Shown here one piece after another: positions 45,110-57,361 of a DNA stretch of 64,000 nucleotides. Both the position numbers and the translations under genes were made by a program. This DNA is from Liolophura sinensis (Eukaryota > Mollusca > Polyplacophora > Chitonida > Chitonidae). The notes beneath the pieces were generated by a model. It did no database searches and had not been told where the DNA came from. It worked only from the letters and a program-made list of their open reading frames with translations. The stretch lies in contig NC_088300.1 of assembly GCF_032854445.1 (NCBI RefSeq), positions 45,050,984 through 45,114,983 of the forward strand, given 5' to 3'. Every line of letters starts with the position of its first letter. Position 1 is the first letter of the stretch.

Positions 45110-48100
45110 AACCTAAGACAAACGATAATGTTGTTTAGTTTACACCAATCATTAAATTGATAAAAAATTACTGTGTCACATTTAATGTTTAATTTGATTT
45201 GACCCAAACTTGTGCCCCAAAAATGAAATTTTTGGTTTCAAATCAATACCATAAATTCAAATAAATTGTGATTAACCCGTAGGATATCATTTCCTAGCTA
45301 CCTTCCAAACAAACTTCAAAATACCTGTCTATAAAGATCAATGCAAATTTTAGCGTGAGGCAAGATATGCAACTTAGTAAATTAATGGACAAAATTTTAG
45401 ATTATTTACGGTACTTTGAATGAATAACAATTTCATGATAGTAATAAATCTAGCTGTGACAGTGTAAAAGTTACTTTGTGAGCTGGTATCATCAGCAAGC
45501 ATATGTATTATTGCTGCTTTATTTATTTATGATAAGTAGTAGGAATGGTAACTTTAAGGGATAAGGATAACATCAAACACAGTCTAATTCATCATTCATT
45601 TTATGAATTTTGAAAAGCACAGATAGAAATGTTGAGCCATTGATAGTGTTTACAGTAGCAGGTGTTCATGTCAATAACTGGAATATTGACTCTCCAACAG
45701 CCAGGTAAAGTAATCAGTCAGCATAACTTTAATACGAGATGATTTGCGTCATCTGTTTAGCCAAAAGCCTGTTTTATACTCACATTACTTGTGATGAATC
45801 ACTGGAGCTGACAGGGCTTAACTTTTATTACGACACAATTTATTGCTTTTAATCTGTGCTGTTTTTGCCCCGGAATGACGTTATTTGGAACCAGTTCATT
45901 TTTCTGCTTCCATGTGTGCTTGGTAGTCTTCAGTAATGTGTGTGTGTAATTAAGATACGTGAACAGTACATGTATGTACATGTTTGACCGGGCAGTCATA
46001 TCAGTCCCTATTGGTCAGTGAACATGCCAGGTGGTTGGTGGAAAGTCTGGATGGCAAGGTCAGGGGCATGTTGTCTCTGGCACATGTCACGATAACCGCA
46101 GAGGCTTGACCACACAGTGTGTCATGTCTGTTGTTGTTTTTAGAGGTTAAAAGAAAGACTGCTGAGTGTACTGTAAAACACTGGCAATTTGATTAAAAAT
46201 ATGATAACAAAAATGTTGTTCAAAATCTTGGCTGTTTTTAAAAATTTCCCTGCATTAATTGTGTTTTATTTCCTCTTGTCCTGCAAGGGAAGAAATTCAT
46301 GAATGCATGTTTACAGTGGGCACCAAAATCAGGATCATTAACGTTTTAAAGTCACTGGATTTGATTGGATTATTTTCAAACAATTCTTAAGATGAGGTAT
46401 TTGTTTTGGGTTCTTTTTTTTTTTTTTGTAGGTTTCAGAGGTCTCTTCAGTCGTATTTGTGATGGTTTAATAGTGTCAAGAAAACCCTTTGACTGGTTGT
46501 TTGAAGTTTTGGAGAGGAATATTTTGTGGATTTTAAGCTTAGCCCCTAGCTTGGTTTGTGTCAGCGAGCGAGAGCTAAAATTTACATGTCCTTGAACTAA
46601 TTGGTGATATTGATTGGAGATCCATAGAAACAGGATCAGTGCTATAGAAATGTGATAGTTATGCTCCTCCATCAATTATCAGTCTTTGCCTGTCGGCGTC
46701 TGAAACAGAAAGCTGGTAATTTAACGAAAGGAAGTATGTCTTAGAGAGTCATTCTGACACTGGCCTAAGACAAGCTGCAGTCAAGCCTATCCACTCCCCT
46801 TTCAGTGGCTCATATACCATAGTAAGTGGATAGGTCATTTTGTGTAAATCTATTCAGGTGCCAGCCTTGAACCCTGGGGACACATGAATGGTGGGAAGAT
46901 TGAACTCATGTAATTTGAGGTGACAATAGAAATTCTGATACTCGTGTTCATGCTAAAATGCGCCTGACAAGACTTTTATAGAACCCGTGGGGTTCATTTA
47001 CAGGGCCTGAGTTAATTACACTTACTGGTGAACTTGGCACAGGATAATTTAAGTTGTAATTTCCTGACATGCCTTGGTAAATATATGTGTTTGAGTTTGT
47101 ATAATTTTTAGGTAAAAGTGAAAGGTTGACAAACTATGTGTGTAACATGACTTCCGGTAGAGTTTACGTTTAGCATCAGTTGACTTTTATTAGTAATAAT
47201 CATCACTGATGGAGTCAAATTGCACTGATTTATCATGCAGACTTTTCATCATGTAGAATCCTAAACTGCGTGCTAATACAGGCCCGATTCACGATTTCAT
47301 CTGTCTTTTTCATAATTCAATAAATGCTATATTATATTCTATTTTAAATAAGATCTCCAGATCTTCAACTCTAAAGTGAAACATATTGTACGCCTGAAAT
47401 GAAAGGGATCTGTGTTCAGAAATACTTCAAGTTATCGTCTTTTTATTTTTTTATTACCAAGACATTTCACAAAAACCATTATGGTTTTTGAGACCATATT
47501 CCAAGATTTTCAGAATATTTCATAGTATTTTGAGCGTCTAACTTGAAAAATTGAAAGTTCTAATTCATCAAAGATGATTTTAAAGAAAACAAAAACTATT
47601 TTCAAAATGTTTTGTAGACATAAAGGAAATTCCTATAAGCAAAGACATTTGCCATACATGTACAGGCCATCATATTTTATCTTACAGTGGATACCTTTTA
47701 TGGAGCATCAAAAATTCATAAAAAAAAAAACAAAACAAAAAAGATAGTTTTGGTACAGATGATCACTGTATTATGTATTAAGGGTTCCATTTGGAAACAG
47801 TGCAGCTTATCGGTGGAAAATTCCAAATTCATGTCTAGAGGTTTGCCTGTTATATCTGCTGAAGCACAAGGATTTGTTTTGCCAGGGTTTGTCTGCCTAT
47901 AAGCCTGGCTGTCCTTGTGTAAATCTTTAAGATTTACTTAGCAGACAAATTAATACAAATCATAGAGCCTTGATAAATTTATGACATTTCCTATCCATAC
48001 ACTTATTTATATTAACATGACGACGTTGTAAATCTCTTTCCCTTGACAGGTATGTCTGAACTATGGCTGACTTACTGTACAGTTTATTACTGCTTGTCCA

Positions 48101-48164
48101 CTGAAGCTATAGGAAGACGATTGTTCAAGTTCATTCAGGATAATAAGTCTTCATTTTTATAATA
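45110..48164. other. Non-coding stretch with repeat fragments
   Basis: It contains a minus-strand fragment of family F (CCTTCCAAACAAACTTCAAA at 45301) and a diverged SINE A tail (GAGTGTACTGTAAAACACTG at about 46165). At 48050-48162 a good acceptor (CTCTTTCCCTTGACAG) is followed by a 36-codon frame ending in a stop, too little to call an exon. Nothing else is supported. Confidence 0.4.
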
Positions 48165-48412
48165 TATATTTTACTGCTGCCTCACTCAAAGCGCTCACCA
48201 CTGAGAGGTTAGAGCGAGGAAACGTGTCAATATAATGTAACTGGGTGGGGTGTCACTTCTGGTGTCTTCTGCATGGTACTTCAGTGGCGGCAGCACTTTG
48301 GTGGCATGGACTCGCCCTGCCATAAGAAGACACAGTATATATGTACATACACCTAATGACTCCATGTCATAAGACGTAAAAATTGTTAAATACTACGTTA
48401 ACCTCCAAGCAT
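48165..48412 (+). mobile_element. SINE family B, 5'-truncated
   Basis: It carries GCCTCACTCAAAGCGCTCAC, GTCAATATAATGTAACTGGG, TCTGGTGTCTTCTGCATGGT and AAGAAGACACAGTATATATG, and ends AAATACTACGTTAACCTCCA plus GCATACATACAC. The (CATA)-type tail differs from the (ACTC)-type tail of family C. Confidence 0.88.
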
Positions 48413-48955
48413 ACATACACACATATATTACTGTATGTTCAAACTTTTATTATATGGTAGTTGATGCATATAGGTTATTACTACACCTCGCTAACATGTG
48501 ACACCCAATATATGTACATGTACATTACAAAATAAAGACTCACACTAAAACATAATATTTAAGAGATTTTTGTCCTTCACAGTGTGAAGGACCACTTTTT
48601 CTTAGTTATAAAAACTTTCTTAAAAGGTTAAAAAAAAAAAAAAAAGTAACTGGACTGCCTCATGTATATAGCTGATTGGGGCACTGCTGCCAGTTGAGGC
48701 AGAAGGCTTCTGTTCTGATAGCTATGCCAGTCCACCAATCAGACCAGAATCCTGTTATCATTCAGAGTGGGCAGTAATTACCGTAGTGTGGTGGTCTGTC
48801 GGCTTTTGTAATTCTGCTCTACCCTTGTGATCACCAAGATGGGTATACATTTCTCCATCAAAAGCCACTTCCTGCCCTGGGCTGAACTTTGCAGATGATC
48901 TTTGAAGAGTGGCCAATAAACGATGGTAGTTTGTTAGTTCATTATCAAGTCATTT

Positions 48956-49209
48956 GGGGCCTCCGTGGCTCATTTGGTTAGCGCACTAGCACAGCGTAAT
49001 CACCCAGGAGTCTCTCACCAATGCGGTTGCTGTGAGTTCAAGTCCAGCTCATGCTGGCTTCCTCTCGGGCCGTAAATGGGAAGGTCTGCAGCAACCTGTG
49101 GATGATCGTGGGTTTCCCCCCGGCTCTGCCCGGTTTCCTCCCACCATCATATAAGTGAAATATTCTTGAGTACGGCGTAAAAAAACCAATCAAATAAATA
49201 AATAAATGA
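48956..49209 (+). mobile_element. SINE family A, full length, perfect 12 bp duplication
   Basis: This is the best full copy. Head: GGGCCTCCGTGGCTCATTTG and GTTAGCGCACTAGCACAGCG (box A region), with GTGAGTTCAAGTCCAGCTCA (box B). Body: TGGATGATCGTGGGTTTCCC and GGTTTCCTCCCACC. Tail: CTTGAGTACGGCGTAAAA plus AATCAAATAAATAAATAAAT. ATCAAGTCATTT at 48944-48955 recurs at 49210-49221. It defines the tRNA-derived nature of the family. Confidence 0.96.
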
Positions 49210-49411
49210 ATCAAGTCATTTTTCCGACCTGTTCATTTGACTTAACAATGTCTCACATCCTGAGCATTTAACCAGCCATAATTTAATGTCTCACTTGATC
49301 TCAAGTTTAAGTCCCAGAGCTGAGGTGGAGTCTTGTTCCTCTAGTCGTTTTTGTACGTGTACATGTACATCCTGGAAATGTTCAAAGGTAAGAATGGCTT
49401 TAATATAGGTT

Positions 49412-49636
49412 TGATTTATTTATTTATTTGATAGGTGTTACACCGTACTCAAGAACATTTCACTTATAATACGGTAACTAGCATTATAGTGGGAGGAAAC
49501 CGGGCACAGCCCGTGGGAAACCCACAACCATCCACATGTTGCTGGCAGACCTTTCCACATATGCTCAGAGAGGAAGCCAGCATGAGCTGGGCTTGAACTC
49601 AAAGCAACCACATTTGTGAGAGGCTCCCGGGTCATT
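49412..49636 (-). mobile_element. SINE family A, nearly full length
   Basis: In reverse: (TTTA)n, GATAGGTGTTACACCGTACT, CTAGCATTATAGTGGGAGGA, GAAGCCAGCATGAGCTGGGC and GAGAGGCTCCCGGGTCATTA. Flanks TAATATAGGTTTGA and TAAATATGGGGTTGA may be an imperfect target-site duplication. Confidence 0.9.
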
Positions 49637-49639
49637 AAA

Positions 49640-50224
49640 TATGGGGTTGAATTCATATGTATTTTTATATGCACATCTATGTGGAAGTGTTTTAATCATG
49701 GCGGAAAAGTGGTGTATTATTAAAAGCAGTCGTATGAAGAGCATGAGAGTTTTTTGCAGAAGAATATGCCATTTTGTTTTTACACAGCAGCATATATTGT
49801 ACATGGAAGTGTATGGCTATTGATAAGCAAGTCCCTGCCCAGAGCTTAGAAATTGTGGCAATTACTGTACAATAGCTGCCATAAATGTCACCATCAGTCT
49901 GCATGTTTAGTTTGACATGTATTGTTGTCATCACGTATTTCTGCTGGTGTCCAAAGCTGCTGTACTTTACAGCTCTTTTATCTATAAAATCAGTTTAACA
50001 CATGGATGAGAGCCCTTACTGACACAAGACAGTTCCAGCCTTGGCATGCCACAGCTATGAGAGTTTTGTCTAATGAGTTCACATGTTTAAATCCACATCT
50101 TCTTAGCTTGGAAGCATCCTTGTCAGGAAATATGTCAGGTATTTGATGAAGGTTGCCTTAAGTGATCAGAGCAAGGGAGTTCTGTCTATAGGGAATATAA
50201 AGTTATGCTCCTCGCTGCTCAGGA
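49640..50224. other. Non-coding stretch
   Basis: Nothing supportable is seen. Confidence 0.4.
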
Positions 50225-50680
50225 GTTTTAGCTATATGGAAAAATGTCATGTTCACGAGTAAAGCCGTTTTTTTTACGATACCTGTAGGGATTTAAAGTC
50301 ATTTTCCAAAGATTTTACCTATATGTGGGCTTTCTAGGTCATCAGAAGCTAAAGAGTTTTACCTATGAGGACTTAGAGCCATGTTCTAAACTTAAAACAT
50401 TTTACCCATAAGGGCTGAAAGCCATGTTCCACAGCTAAAGAGCTTTACCTACAAGGGCTTAAAGCCATGGTCCAAAGCTAAAGCGTTTTACATATTTGGG
50501 CTTAAAGTAATGTTCCATAGATAAAGAGTTTTACCAATGAGGCTTAAAACCATTTTCCATAGCTAAAGAGTTACCTATAAGGTTTTTAAATCATATCCCA
50601 AAGCTATGTGTAAGGGCTTATAAGTCCTTTTCCAAAACTAAACGTTGTCTATACAACATGCAGTCCAAAGCTAGTGACGT
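50225..50680 (+). repeat. Degenerate tandem array, about 55-60 bp x 7-8
   Basis: Recurrent blocks AGCTAAAGAGTTTTACCTAT, AAGGGCTTAAAGCCATG and TTCCA(A/T)AGCTAAAG are spaced 50-62 bases apart, with substantial divergence and small indels. The array is an old one that has not been homogenised recently. Confidence 0.8.
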
Positions 50681-51889
50681 TTAACTGAATCGTATAACAG
50701 CTTGTGACTTCAGATTTTCATAAGGATTATCAATTAGAGCTCCCTGTAATACAATCTTTTGTTCCACTGAGGACAAGGCCGTATGGCGCAGTCATCAGAG
50801 ACCTACACACGTACAGCTGTTTAGAGCATGGACGGTTCTGTTTAAATCGAACTTGCAAGCAATGTGAGTCTGCATGGCCTTGTGGGATATGTGGAACGCA
50901 CAACCTTTTGACGTCTGTGTGACATAAAGTCAGGGAGGAAATTGCCTGTTCATTGTTGTGTGCGGTGTTGTGTCCCTCATTTCCTTGCAGATGGGGAACT
51001 GTCTGAAATGATCAGCTTAGATTCTTCTGACAGATGCTCAAGCCTTCTGTCTGGTTTCTAAAAGGGGAATGGGGGGGGGGGGGGGGTAAGGTGACACTGG
51101 CTTTATTTATTTATTTATTTTTTTTTTGTTTTACTGGCAAACAGATACTAAAAGTTCCAGAAATGGAATAAAAATAAAATTGAAAATCCACCTTTTTCTT
51201 TTGTCTGGTGTTGATAATTTTCTTGGTTTTCAAGACTTTCCAATAAATGTGTCTCCAAGAGGAAATTATACTCCACATTTCCCTCAAATTAGATAATCTT
51301 TCCCTTTTATTTTTGTTTTATACCCTCCGCCTACAATGAAAAACATTCATTCTGCCCGTAAAAACAAAATTTTAAATTGTTGTGGCCTATAAAGGCACAG
51401 CCCTATAGCCTCAGATTCTAGTACTCATATCCTAGTCATGTCCCTGCAATCATAAAACCTGTTTAACCAGGTACATGTACAATATTATAAAGTGCCTGAT
51501 CATATACATGGACACATTAATAAACCATGCACTACTGGATGAGGATGTTTAAACTGCATAAGCTACTGCATGGTGGTTAGGGCCACAGTGGCAAATTCCT
51601 GTATGGAGGAAGATTATAGTTGTGATTAATAGACATGATGTCATGTTTTGCGTGCAGAGAACATTTGGTAATATGTGGCTATATGGGAATGGGATAATTT
51701 TAAAGTGTTTGATATGGGAATAGTTTGGCAGTGTCAACTTCAGTGTTCAAAACTGTGTCAGGTTGTAAGATTTTGTGTATTGCACAGGTTAAAAATTAAA
51801 TAAGGACAGCTGTTTGACGATTTGTATTATATTTATATTTATATTCAGGTTAGTGTCTGTGATGTCAGTTTAAGTTTCGGTTTAAGGAT
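50681..51889. other. Non-coding stretch with a poly-G run and a possible terminal exon
   Basis: A G-run of 16 lies at 51071-51086. Just before it, TGTCCCTCATTTCCTTGCAG at 50971-50990 is a very good 3' splice site. One of the following frames is open for 22 codons to a TAA at 51059-51061. Its phase does not fit the outgoing phase of either exon called here, so it is only noted. Confidence 0.4.
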
Positions 51890-52790
51890 GCTGTTAAATT
51901 TTCGTGGTCAGACAGATTGTTTTCCTGACCCTAAATTGTTCTTCTGTGACCTCAGAGCATCATGATGTTAGTTTTCACAGTCAGACAGATTGTTTTCCTG
52001 ACCCTTTGTTCTTCTGAGACCTCAGAGCATCAGGATGGTAGTTGTCATGGTCAGACAGATCGTTTTCCTGACCATTTGTTCTTCTGTGACCTTAGAGCAT
52101 CAGGATGGTAGTTGTCATGGTCAGACAGATCGTTTTCCTGACCCTTTGTTCTTCTGTGACCTCAGAGCATCAGGATGGTAGTTGTCATGGTCAGACAGAT
52201 CGTTTTCCTGACCATTTGTTTTTCTGTGACCTTAGAGCATCAGGATGGTAGTTGTCACAGTCAGATAGATCTTTTTCCTGACCCTTTGTACTTCTGTGAC
52301 CTCAGAGCATCAGGATGGTAGTTGTCACAGTCAGACAGATCGTTTTCATGACCCTTTGTTCTTCTGTGACCTCAGAGCATCAGGATGGCAGTTGTCATGG
52401 TGAGACAGATTGTTTTCCTGACCCTTTGTTCTTCTGTGACCTCAGAGCATCAGGATGGTAGTTGTCACAGTCAGACAGATCGTTTTCATGACCCTTTGTT
52501 CTTCTGTGACCTACATGTAGGAGCATCAGGATGGTAGTTGTCATGGTCAGACAGATTGTTTCCCTGACCCTTTTTTCTTCTGTGAGCTAAGAGCATGCTA
52601 GTTGTCACAGTCAGACATCGTTTTTCTAACCTTTTGTTCTGTGACCTAAGAGCATCAGGATGGTAGTTTTCAGGGTCAGACAGATCGTTTTTCTGACCGG
52701 CCCTAGTTGTTGTGTGACTTCAGATTGTCATGACCAGACCAGACTATGACTACTTGTACTTCTATGACCTCAGAGTGTCTTGATCAGACA
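51890..52790 (+). repeat. Tandem array, about 70 bp x 11
   Basis: The unit contains GGTCAGACAGATCGTTTTCC, TGACCCTTTGTTCTTCTGTG and ACCTCAGAGCATCAGGATGG. Landmarks occur near 51911, 51983, 52053, 52123, 52193, 52263, 52333, 52403, 52473 and 52546, followed by decayed copies to about 52790. Alternating variants (CATGG versus CACAG before TCAGACAG) mark sub-blocks. Confidence 0.93.
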
Positions 52791-53929
52791 CATTGTTTTC
52801 TGACTTCGTGTTAATATTTCTCTGACCCCGGTGTGTGAGGATGTGCGTACAGCGAGGATCTGCTTGACTGATCTATTGCTTGTTTCAGAGGAGAATATGA
52901 CCAATCACCCTACAGAGGTTAACCTTTCAAATAATGCCAGTTGTGCACAGTTTTAATCGCTGCACTGATATTTGATCACTAACAGCACAGTTGCTATGGA
53001 AACACAGAATCTGAGTGCCATTAGATGGCTGATTTGTTACCATGAAGCTGTCAGTGTGCATATTTTTTTTTTTTGTTTTTTTTTTTCCTATGTTTTTTTT
53101 CCCCCAAGCTCGTGAAGTGCTTGTGCGATTGGCAATCATAAACTGACACACTGACGCTCTACAGGTAGACATAATGTCTTGTTTACAATCATTGGTCTAT
53201 ACAAGCTCTCCTCACTGTAGCAGATTTACTGGGTAGATAACCCTAAACTTTGCCCATCAGGGAATCAAAGTATTATTTTACATTCAGCCTCGCTACTTAT
53301 TCGCCTGTTGGGATGGAAAAGTGTTATCTTTACTGGCCTCATACACATTTAATAGACTGATCGTTTTCCTTTGATAACAAGATACTGCCTGTTTGTAAAG
53401 AAGAATTACATGCTCACAAGTGTGCCTTTTTATATGTATTTCTGATAACTGTAAGATGTAAATGTGTGGCCGATTTTTTTTTTAACAATTGTACATTTTC
53501 TCATATGACATAGCAAGACATGGTGGCAACGTGGTTTATAAGTTGCTTTCTTTTCAATGGCTATTTCATCCCCAGTTTCTGTTGTTCTGAGGATGTGCAG
53601 TAACAAGTGATGGTTGATGCTCTTGTGCGCTATTACATGACGTTTGCTGTCAACAATGGGGAGGTGGCATATTTTTTAATCCGGTGAGGTGAAGGTAGAT
53701 GAAGCATGACCTTGAGCCGGTGTAACCTCAAAAGTGGATTCTAGCGCAATGTCCACAATAATACAATGTATGGGTTTCTATTATAATGTCGTACCGCCTT
53801 GTATGTGACGTCATTATGATGAACTGGGAAGGGAAAATCTGATGTCAACAAAATGACACCAAGGCCCTGCTGCCGCCCGTTCAACAGGCCCACATTAAAA
53901 ACATAATGACTACATTCACTGTGTATACG
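52791..53929. other. Non-coding stretch
   Basis: Poly-T tracts lie at 53064-53105. No supported gene. Confidence 0.4.
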
Positions 53930-54310
53930 TTATGATAAGTGCAGTGAAAAAGGAAGAGTCCATTGTATGTGGACAAGGTCGCATTAAGAAAAAATCACTG
54001 CAAATGCATTGTGATAAGTGAAGTGAAAAAGGAAGAGTCCATTGTATTTGGACAAGGTCGCATTAAGAAAAAATCACTGCCAATGCATTGTGATAAGTGA
54101 AGTGAAAAAGGAAGTGTCCATTGTATTTGGACAAGGTCGCATTAAGAAAAAATCACTGCAAATGCATTGTGATAAGTGAAGTGAAAAAGGAAGTGTCCAT
54201 TGTATTTGGACAAGGTTGGGTTAAAAAAAAAATCACTGCATATACGCTGTGATAAGTGCAGTGATGAAGGAAGTGTGCATTGCTTTTGGACAAGGTTGCG
54301 TCAGTTTGGC
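53930..54310 (+). repeat. Tandem array, 79 bp x 5
   Basis: GATAAGTG(A/C)AGTGAAAAAG starts copies at about 53934, 54013, 54092, 54171 and 54250. Each continues through TCCATTGTATTTGGACAAGG and AAAAAATCACTGCAAATGC. The inner copies are almost identical and the last is diverged. Confidence 0.93.
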
Positions 54311-54865
54311 AGATGTGTTAGAATATGAATAATATGTGCTCCCTGGACTTAAAAAGCTGCATGACCACCATCATACATAACTGAAAAAGTCCAAATTTGT
54401 TACATTCATTGTCATACCAATCATGTTACTTTTTCTTGAAATGCACTGCCAAGCTAATATTAGCCAATGTTAAAGGGGCTGTACCTTTAGATTTTTGACA
54501 AAAAATCAATCATCGCTAATAAGATTTTTAAAAAATCTTTAAAATTTGCTCATTAATTATTAATTGGAATAAAAAGGATACCATTCATAAACCCCTATTA
54601 GGAGATTTTGTTGGTTTGACTGACGGTGTAAAGATGATAGCTAGTACCTCTTGTCAGGTAAGAAAAGGCGTTCCGTGCACTATTGTTACTATGATTCTGA
54701 AGTCATGCCTGAAGACTATTAACTGTTAAGCGTGTCTTAGTCATTTCAACATCCATATTCATCACATTGTCCTTAGTCATCTTTCTGATATTTGTCTGCT
54801 GTTCAGTATTAAGTGATTTCGTTATTAAGGCTAACTGGATGGCCTTGCCATTGACTGCAGTGTGC

Positions 54866-54917
54866 TATAAAGCAGTTGTTACTGTAAAGCAGTTGTTACT
54901 ATAAAGCAGTTGTTACT
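54866..54917 (+). repeat. Tandem repeat, 18 bp x 3
   Basis: TAAAGCAGTTGTTACT followed by GT or AT occurs three times in succession. Confidence 0.9.
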
Positions 54918-55033
54918 CTTGGATCATTGACAGATACACACACTGAACATGTATAAACTTTATTTTTACATACTGGTGCTGTCGATGCCCGTGGATGTCT
55001 TATATTCTATATTGTGCAGTTTCTCTGAACAGG

Positions 55034-55190
55034 AGATGTGATATTCATTTATTTATTTATTTGATTGGTGTTTCAGCCTAACTCAAGAATATTTCACTTA
55101 TATGTCGGCCGCCAGCATTATGGTAGGTGGAAACCGGGCACGGGAAACCCACAACCATCTACAGGTTGCTGCCAAACCTTGCCATGTATG
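55034..55190 (-). mobile_element. SINE family A, 5'-truncated with small deletion
   Basis: In reverse: (TTTA)n, GATTGGTGTTTCAGCCTAAC, CGCCAGCATTATGGTAGGTG, and GGGCACGGGAAACCCACAAC, where about ten bases found in other copies (AGCCCGGG) are absent. It ends at CTTGCCATGTATGG. Confidence 0.88.
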
Positions 55191-55274
55191 GGAACTGTTA
55201 TAAGCAGTGTGTATTAAACAAAGCCTATCATTCAAGGTATTTTATACATTCAGATCATAGGGTTATTTTTTATT

Positions 55275-55345
55275 AATTTGATTGATGTTTTACACCACAC
55301 TCAAGAATATTTTCGAGCGCTAACCAACTGAGCCACGGAGGCCCC
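55275..55345 (-). mobile_element. SINE family A, internally deleted derivative
   Basis: The 3' end (TTGATTGATGTTTTACACCA, CTCAAGAATATTTT) is joined directly to the 5' head (GAGCGCTAACCAACTGAGCC, ACGGAGGCCCC), so about 180 bases of the body are missing. The junction is at about 55313. Flanks TCATAGGG and TCGTAGGG may be an imperfect target-site duplication. Confidence 0.8.
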
Positions 55346-55559
55346 ACAGGTCGTAGGGCTGAGACTAGGATTCTGTGCATGACGGTACATGGTGCCAAGG
55401 ATATACAACAACAATCATAATTCCTTAATTCACCTTTTATACAGAACAGCCATGAATCTTTTCTGCATCATAGGCTCTTGAAATTTGCATGTTATCATAC
55501 GTTATAGCCTGGCACTTTGTAGAAACAATCTATTTAAGGTTCTCCTAATGTCATATATT

Positions 55560-56235
55560 TTGGGGGTTCAAGCCATTCAGGCTTGAATCCCTATTGTATC
55601 TGTTCCGATTATTCCTTTTTCAAGCTTTGATTGGAAGACTGTTCTTGCTCAGATTATTTTTCTTCTTCTCTGACAACAGTTTTTTGCATTTTGGGAGAAA
55701 ACCTGTGTGTCACAGCTGTTAACTTTATACACATGTTCGTTACCAAATCCCTTGGGCTACCTGCTGGAGTATAAAACTTAACCCACCTGTGACCAACTTT
55801 TAGGCCATATTGGAAGGAGTATGGAAATCTGAAAAAAATTCTTCTCCAGAGCCATTGGTCCAATGCATATGCAAGACCAGAGCACGTTAGCGCAAATGAA
55901 GCGTGCAAAACTCAGTTATTTATCTTGAAAACTGTGAAAATGCACTGATTACCGAATTTGTCACATGATCAATATTTTCTGAATTTAAATAATTTTAATA
56001 TTCTACCTGACATCCTGAATATGGTCTTTTTTCTTTTCTCTTTCCTCTGATGCATAGTTTAATCGCAAATTATGAGTAGAGTCTGAAAAAGTGCAATTTC
56101 CCCCTAAATTTGGAGGTCACATGACATAAAACCGCTATAACTGTTAGGCTGAAAATGACCGAGTGCAAAGAGCTATATGTGACACCACATAGGATGGCAT
56201 TACAGACTTGAACCCCAGCATCGCTGCTTTAGCAG
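55560..56235. repeat. Dispersed repeat family D, copy 2, with short inverted ends
   Basis: GGGGTTCAAGCC near the left end (55564) is inverted as GACTTGAACCCC near the right end (about 56208), giving an 11-12 base imperfect terminal inverted repeat. The right third (AAAAAGTGCAATTTCC ... AGCAGCTATATTTA) matches 31690-31935. Close to the left end, TTCAAGCCATTCAGGCTTGAA is a small hairpin. It could be a non-autonomous DNA transposon. The 84-codon minus frame inside is not a convincing gene. Confidence 0.45.
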
Positions 56236-57361
56236 CTATATTTACACATTTGTATTCTACCATATTTTCATTTATACTAGATAAATCAGAAAATAATTTG
56301 AAACTATCATATTTTGTACCACTGAGTTAAGAACATGTTGTTTGACACTGTTGGTGCCAGAAAATTCGAATATGTTGGTCCTGGAATACAAAAGACGTAC
56401 TTTACTTGTGTGTTATTCTGTGTCGTTAAGTGCTCATTCAAAGATTTGCACATTTTCTGACAAGTGTCACTTTTGGCTATCATTAATCAGGATTTATTTG
56501 TTTTCGGGTTTGATCTGTCCATGGGTTTTTCATAAACTGTTTGTCAACATAAACAATGTTGATTTGTGTTGCCTGCAAAAAAAGGTTATGAAATTTCATG
56601 TTACATGCATCATTAAGGTACATGTCTGACAAGGCCAAGCCTCGTATGACTGAGTAATGTTTCTATTCACTAATTTTGGTATTGCGTCTAATGCTGATGC
56701 ATGTCTGAATTACTGTCCGTGAAAACTGGATAGTACATGAAATGACGCTCGCGTTCGTAAATGGTCGCGTTATCATGTCAGTGGGTTATTACCATTCACT
56801 TGAGGTGTTTGATCGGGGTTAAACACCTGGTAGGAAGCTACATAATATGTGGCTAAAACCCTTGATCTGTTTATCAGGTATATAAGCGCTATCAAACACC
56901 TCGTCCAAATGGCAATGACCCTTACATATTAAACCAAGCACATCACATTATCAGAAAGTGATACAAACTTATATTCTACATGCTCTTTCTAGTTGTAGAT
57001 GATGTAGTTTAAATGTAACTTAAGGGAGAGGCTGCAATGGCTGCAATGGTTCGGAGGAGGGCAATTATATAACAGCGGTTTTAAACTCTACAGGGCAGCC
57101 TTATGCCTTCGGAACCACTCAAGAACAGAACGCAGAAAATTGATGTATTTATTATTATTATTTTTTTTCTTCTTTCAAGTGCAATATTATTTATTCAAGT
57201 CCATGATAAAATACATTGATTGACACAGCTTTGCTTTAAACTGACAATGTATGCAATACACAAAGGGATATATGTGTAAGGATATGTCATTTGGCTCAAA
57301 ACCTGTGGATTGTAACTCAAACTGTTTTTTTTTTTGAGAGATTTATTCATAGTAGTGGTGC
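56236..57361. other. Non-coding stretch
   Basis: No supported gene. Around 56770-56910 there are two loosely inverted GAGGTGTTTGAT / TATCAAACACCTC words (a 12 base inverted pair about 85 bases apart). Confidence 0.45.

Noticed and set aside
45690-45710. Donor-like CAG|GTAAAG after a 47 base open segment
   Set aside because: The acceptor is weak and the segment too short to judge.
48050-48162. Possible terminal exon after CTCTTTCCCTTGACAG
   Set aside because: Only 36 codons with no supporting features; an acceptor alone is expected by chance several times in this window.
48956-49060. Possible tRNA gene (box A and box B present)
   Set aside because: It is the tRNA-derived head of a SINE. It lacks a foldable acceptor stem closure and continues into the SINE body.
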